A stretch of DNA of 7,508 bases from DATGIQ01 sp035295665 (GTDB lineage Bacteria; Planctomycetota; Planctomycetia; Gemmatales; Gemmataceae). Position 1 is the first letter of the stretch. Every line of letters begins with the position of its first letter. Of this stretch, positions 6,504 through 7,508 are shown piece after piece. The DNA lies in assembly GCA_035295665.1 (NCBI GenBank), contig DATGIQ010000630.1, positions 1-7,508 on the forward strand, in the 5' to 3' direction. The notes under the pieces were generated by a model. That model saw only the letters and a program-made list of their open reading frames with translations. It was not told the DNA's origin and did no database searches. Both the position numbers and the translations under genes were made by a program.

Positions 6504-7508
6504 TCAGTGCGTCGACGGGTACACTTGGGGCGGTTCGGCGAGATAACCGAAGCGAGCCCGGAACTGCTCCGGAGTCATCCCGGCAGCCTTGGCCAGTCGG
6601 TTCAAGCGCGCCGGATCCTCGAAATCGACACGCTCCAGGCGAATCATGTAGTGCCGGGCGCATTCATACGCCTCGCCATCCACATCCACCTTGCGAGGCT
6701 GCATGCGGCCGGTCTTGGGATTGATCATCTGATCGAACGGCAAGGGCTGCATCCGGCCGCTCACAAAGCTGATGATTGCTCCGAACCGGCTCGCCGCCTC
6801 CGAGCGCAAGAATTTGACCGCGCCATAGCCCAGGTCGCGGGTGTATTCGGCGTCGAACGGGATCGGATCGGCCGAGCGCAGCTCGTACCCCAGATCCTTG
6901 TCGATCAAGGAGATCTTAAGGCCCTGTTGCTCCAGGCGCGCCGTCAGATGGTCCTTGACCATGCGTCCAAACTCGATCTCGCCCAGGCGGAGATGGCCGT
7001 GTGGGTCGCGTTGCAGCTTGCCATAGCGGCCCAGCTGGGCGGCGTCCATTTCTGCCAACAGGCCCTTTTCGCCGATGGATTCGATGAGCCCTTCGGCCAG
7101 GATAACGACGCCATAATGCGATTCCAGGCTGCGACGTTTGATAATCGCCCCCAGGATGATATCGCACAGCTCATCGAGCGTGAGCGACCGGCCGCGGAAC
7201 TCCTCGGGGATGATGGTGAGCGTGGCCGCGGCGGCCTTGCCGATCCCCAGCGCCAAATGCCCCGAGGCCCGGCCCATGCTGACAATCAGATACCAGCGGG
7301 AAGTGGTGCGGGCATCCTCGGCCAAGTTGCGGACGATCGCGACCCCGAGATGGCGCGCCGTTTCGAACCCGAAGGTCGGGACGCCGGCGGGCAAGGGCAG
7401 ATCATTATCGATCGTCTTGGGAACGTGAGCAACGCGGATGCTCCCGCCAGCGCGCAAGTAAACCTGGCTGGCCGAATAGGCCGTATCGTCGCCGCCAATG
7501 GTCACCAG
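6504..7508 (-). CDS. pfp: 6-phosphofructokinase, PPi-dependent type (5' end outside window)
   Basis: The frame runs off the right edge, so 334 C-terminal residues are visible and the N-terminal glycine-rich part is missing. The enzyme phosphorylates fructose 6-phosphate to fructose 1,6-bisphosphate in cytoplasmic glycolysis. Counting from the codon at 7503-7505, landmarks are GGDDTAYSA (4-12), PKTIDNDL with the catalytic TIDND (29-36), MGRASGHLA for sugar-phosphate binding (77-85) and AEGL (137-140). Asp in GGDD (where ATP enzymes have GGDG) and Lys in PKTIDND (where ATP enzymes have PGTIDND) mark pyrophosphate as the donor, making the reaction reversible. The C-terminus carries about 60 extra residues after SGRMQPLPFDQMI, including ECARHYMIRLERVDFEDP, of unclear role. 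ATP-dependent members with these residues cannot be wholly excluded. The Usp gene follows on the same strand. Confidence 0.94.
   Translation of the reverse strand: MVTIGGDDTAYSASQVYLRAGGSIRVAHVPKTIDNDLPLPAGVPTFGFETARHLGVAIVRNLAEDARTTSRWYLIVSMGRASGHLALGIGKAAAATLTIIPEEFRGRSLTLDELCDIILGAIIKRRSLESHYGVVILAEGLIESIGEKGLLAEMDAAQLGRYGKLQRDPHGHLRLGEIEFGRMVKDHLTARLEQQGLKISLIDKDLGYELRSADPIPFDAEYTRDLGYGAVKFLRSEAASRFGAIISFVSGRMQPLPFDQMINPKTGRMQPRKVDVDGEAYECARHYMIRLERVDFEDPARLNRLAKAAGMTPEQFRARFGYLAEPPQVYPSTH

Overview
The window looks like a moderately high-GC bacterial chromosome, most probably a planctomycete, perhaps a Gemmataceae-like one. This is inferred from protein style alone: an ECF sigma factor of a type I associate with planctomycetes, followed by a membrane protein that joins an anti-sigma-like N-terminus to a pseudopilin/DUF1559-like outer part. 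Other hints are a small secretin-like exported protein and long non-coding spacers holding large perfect hairpins. No phage, integrase, transposase, CRISPR array, rRNA or tRNA was seen.

Layout. Positions 1-926 (+) hold the C-terminal 307 residues of a CobN-type cobaltochelatase large subunit, cut by the left edge. Positions 927-1243 are a spacer with at most one weak short ORF (minus strand, 970-1152). Positions 1244-2029 (-) encode a 261-residue exported protein related to secretin periplasmic and C-terminal domains. A possible 51-residue secreted peptide is divergent from it (2136-2291, +). Positions 2554-3021 (+) encode a VOC/glyoxalase-fold protein, followed 5 bases later by a strong hairpin. 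About 1 kb of apparently non-coding DNA follows (3022-4071), containing a nested, symmetric inverted-repeat structure at 3182-3454.

Positions 4072-4740 (+) and 4749-5762 (+) form a regulatory pair: an ECF sigma factor, and a single-pass membrane protein that is probably its anti-sigma factor and sensor. Convergent to it are a UspA-family stress protein (5868-6338, -) and, upstream of that, a PPi-type 6-phosphofructokinase cut by the right edge (6504-7508, -). A 24-bp perfect stem sits midway between the convergent stops and probably terminates transcription from both sides.

How the genes fit together. The sigma/anti-sigma pair is the clear functional module: the membrane protein would hold the sigma factor until an envelope signal reaches its outer domain. 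The phosphofructokinase and Usp genes share a strand with a 165-bp gap, so they may be co-expressed or may use the candidate promoter in the gap. CobN, the secretin-like protein and the VOC protein show no evident link to each other. The least described items are the anti-sigma/pseudopilin fusion, the orphan secretin-like protein and the nested palindrome.
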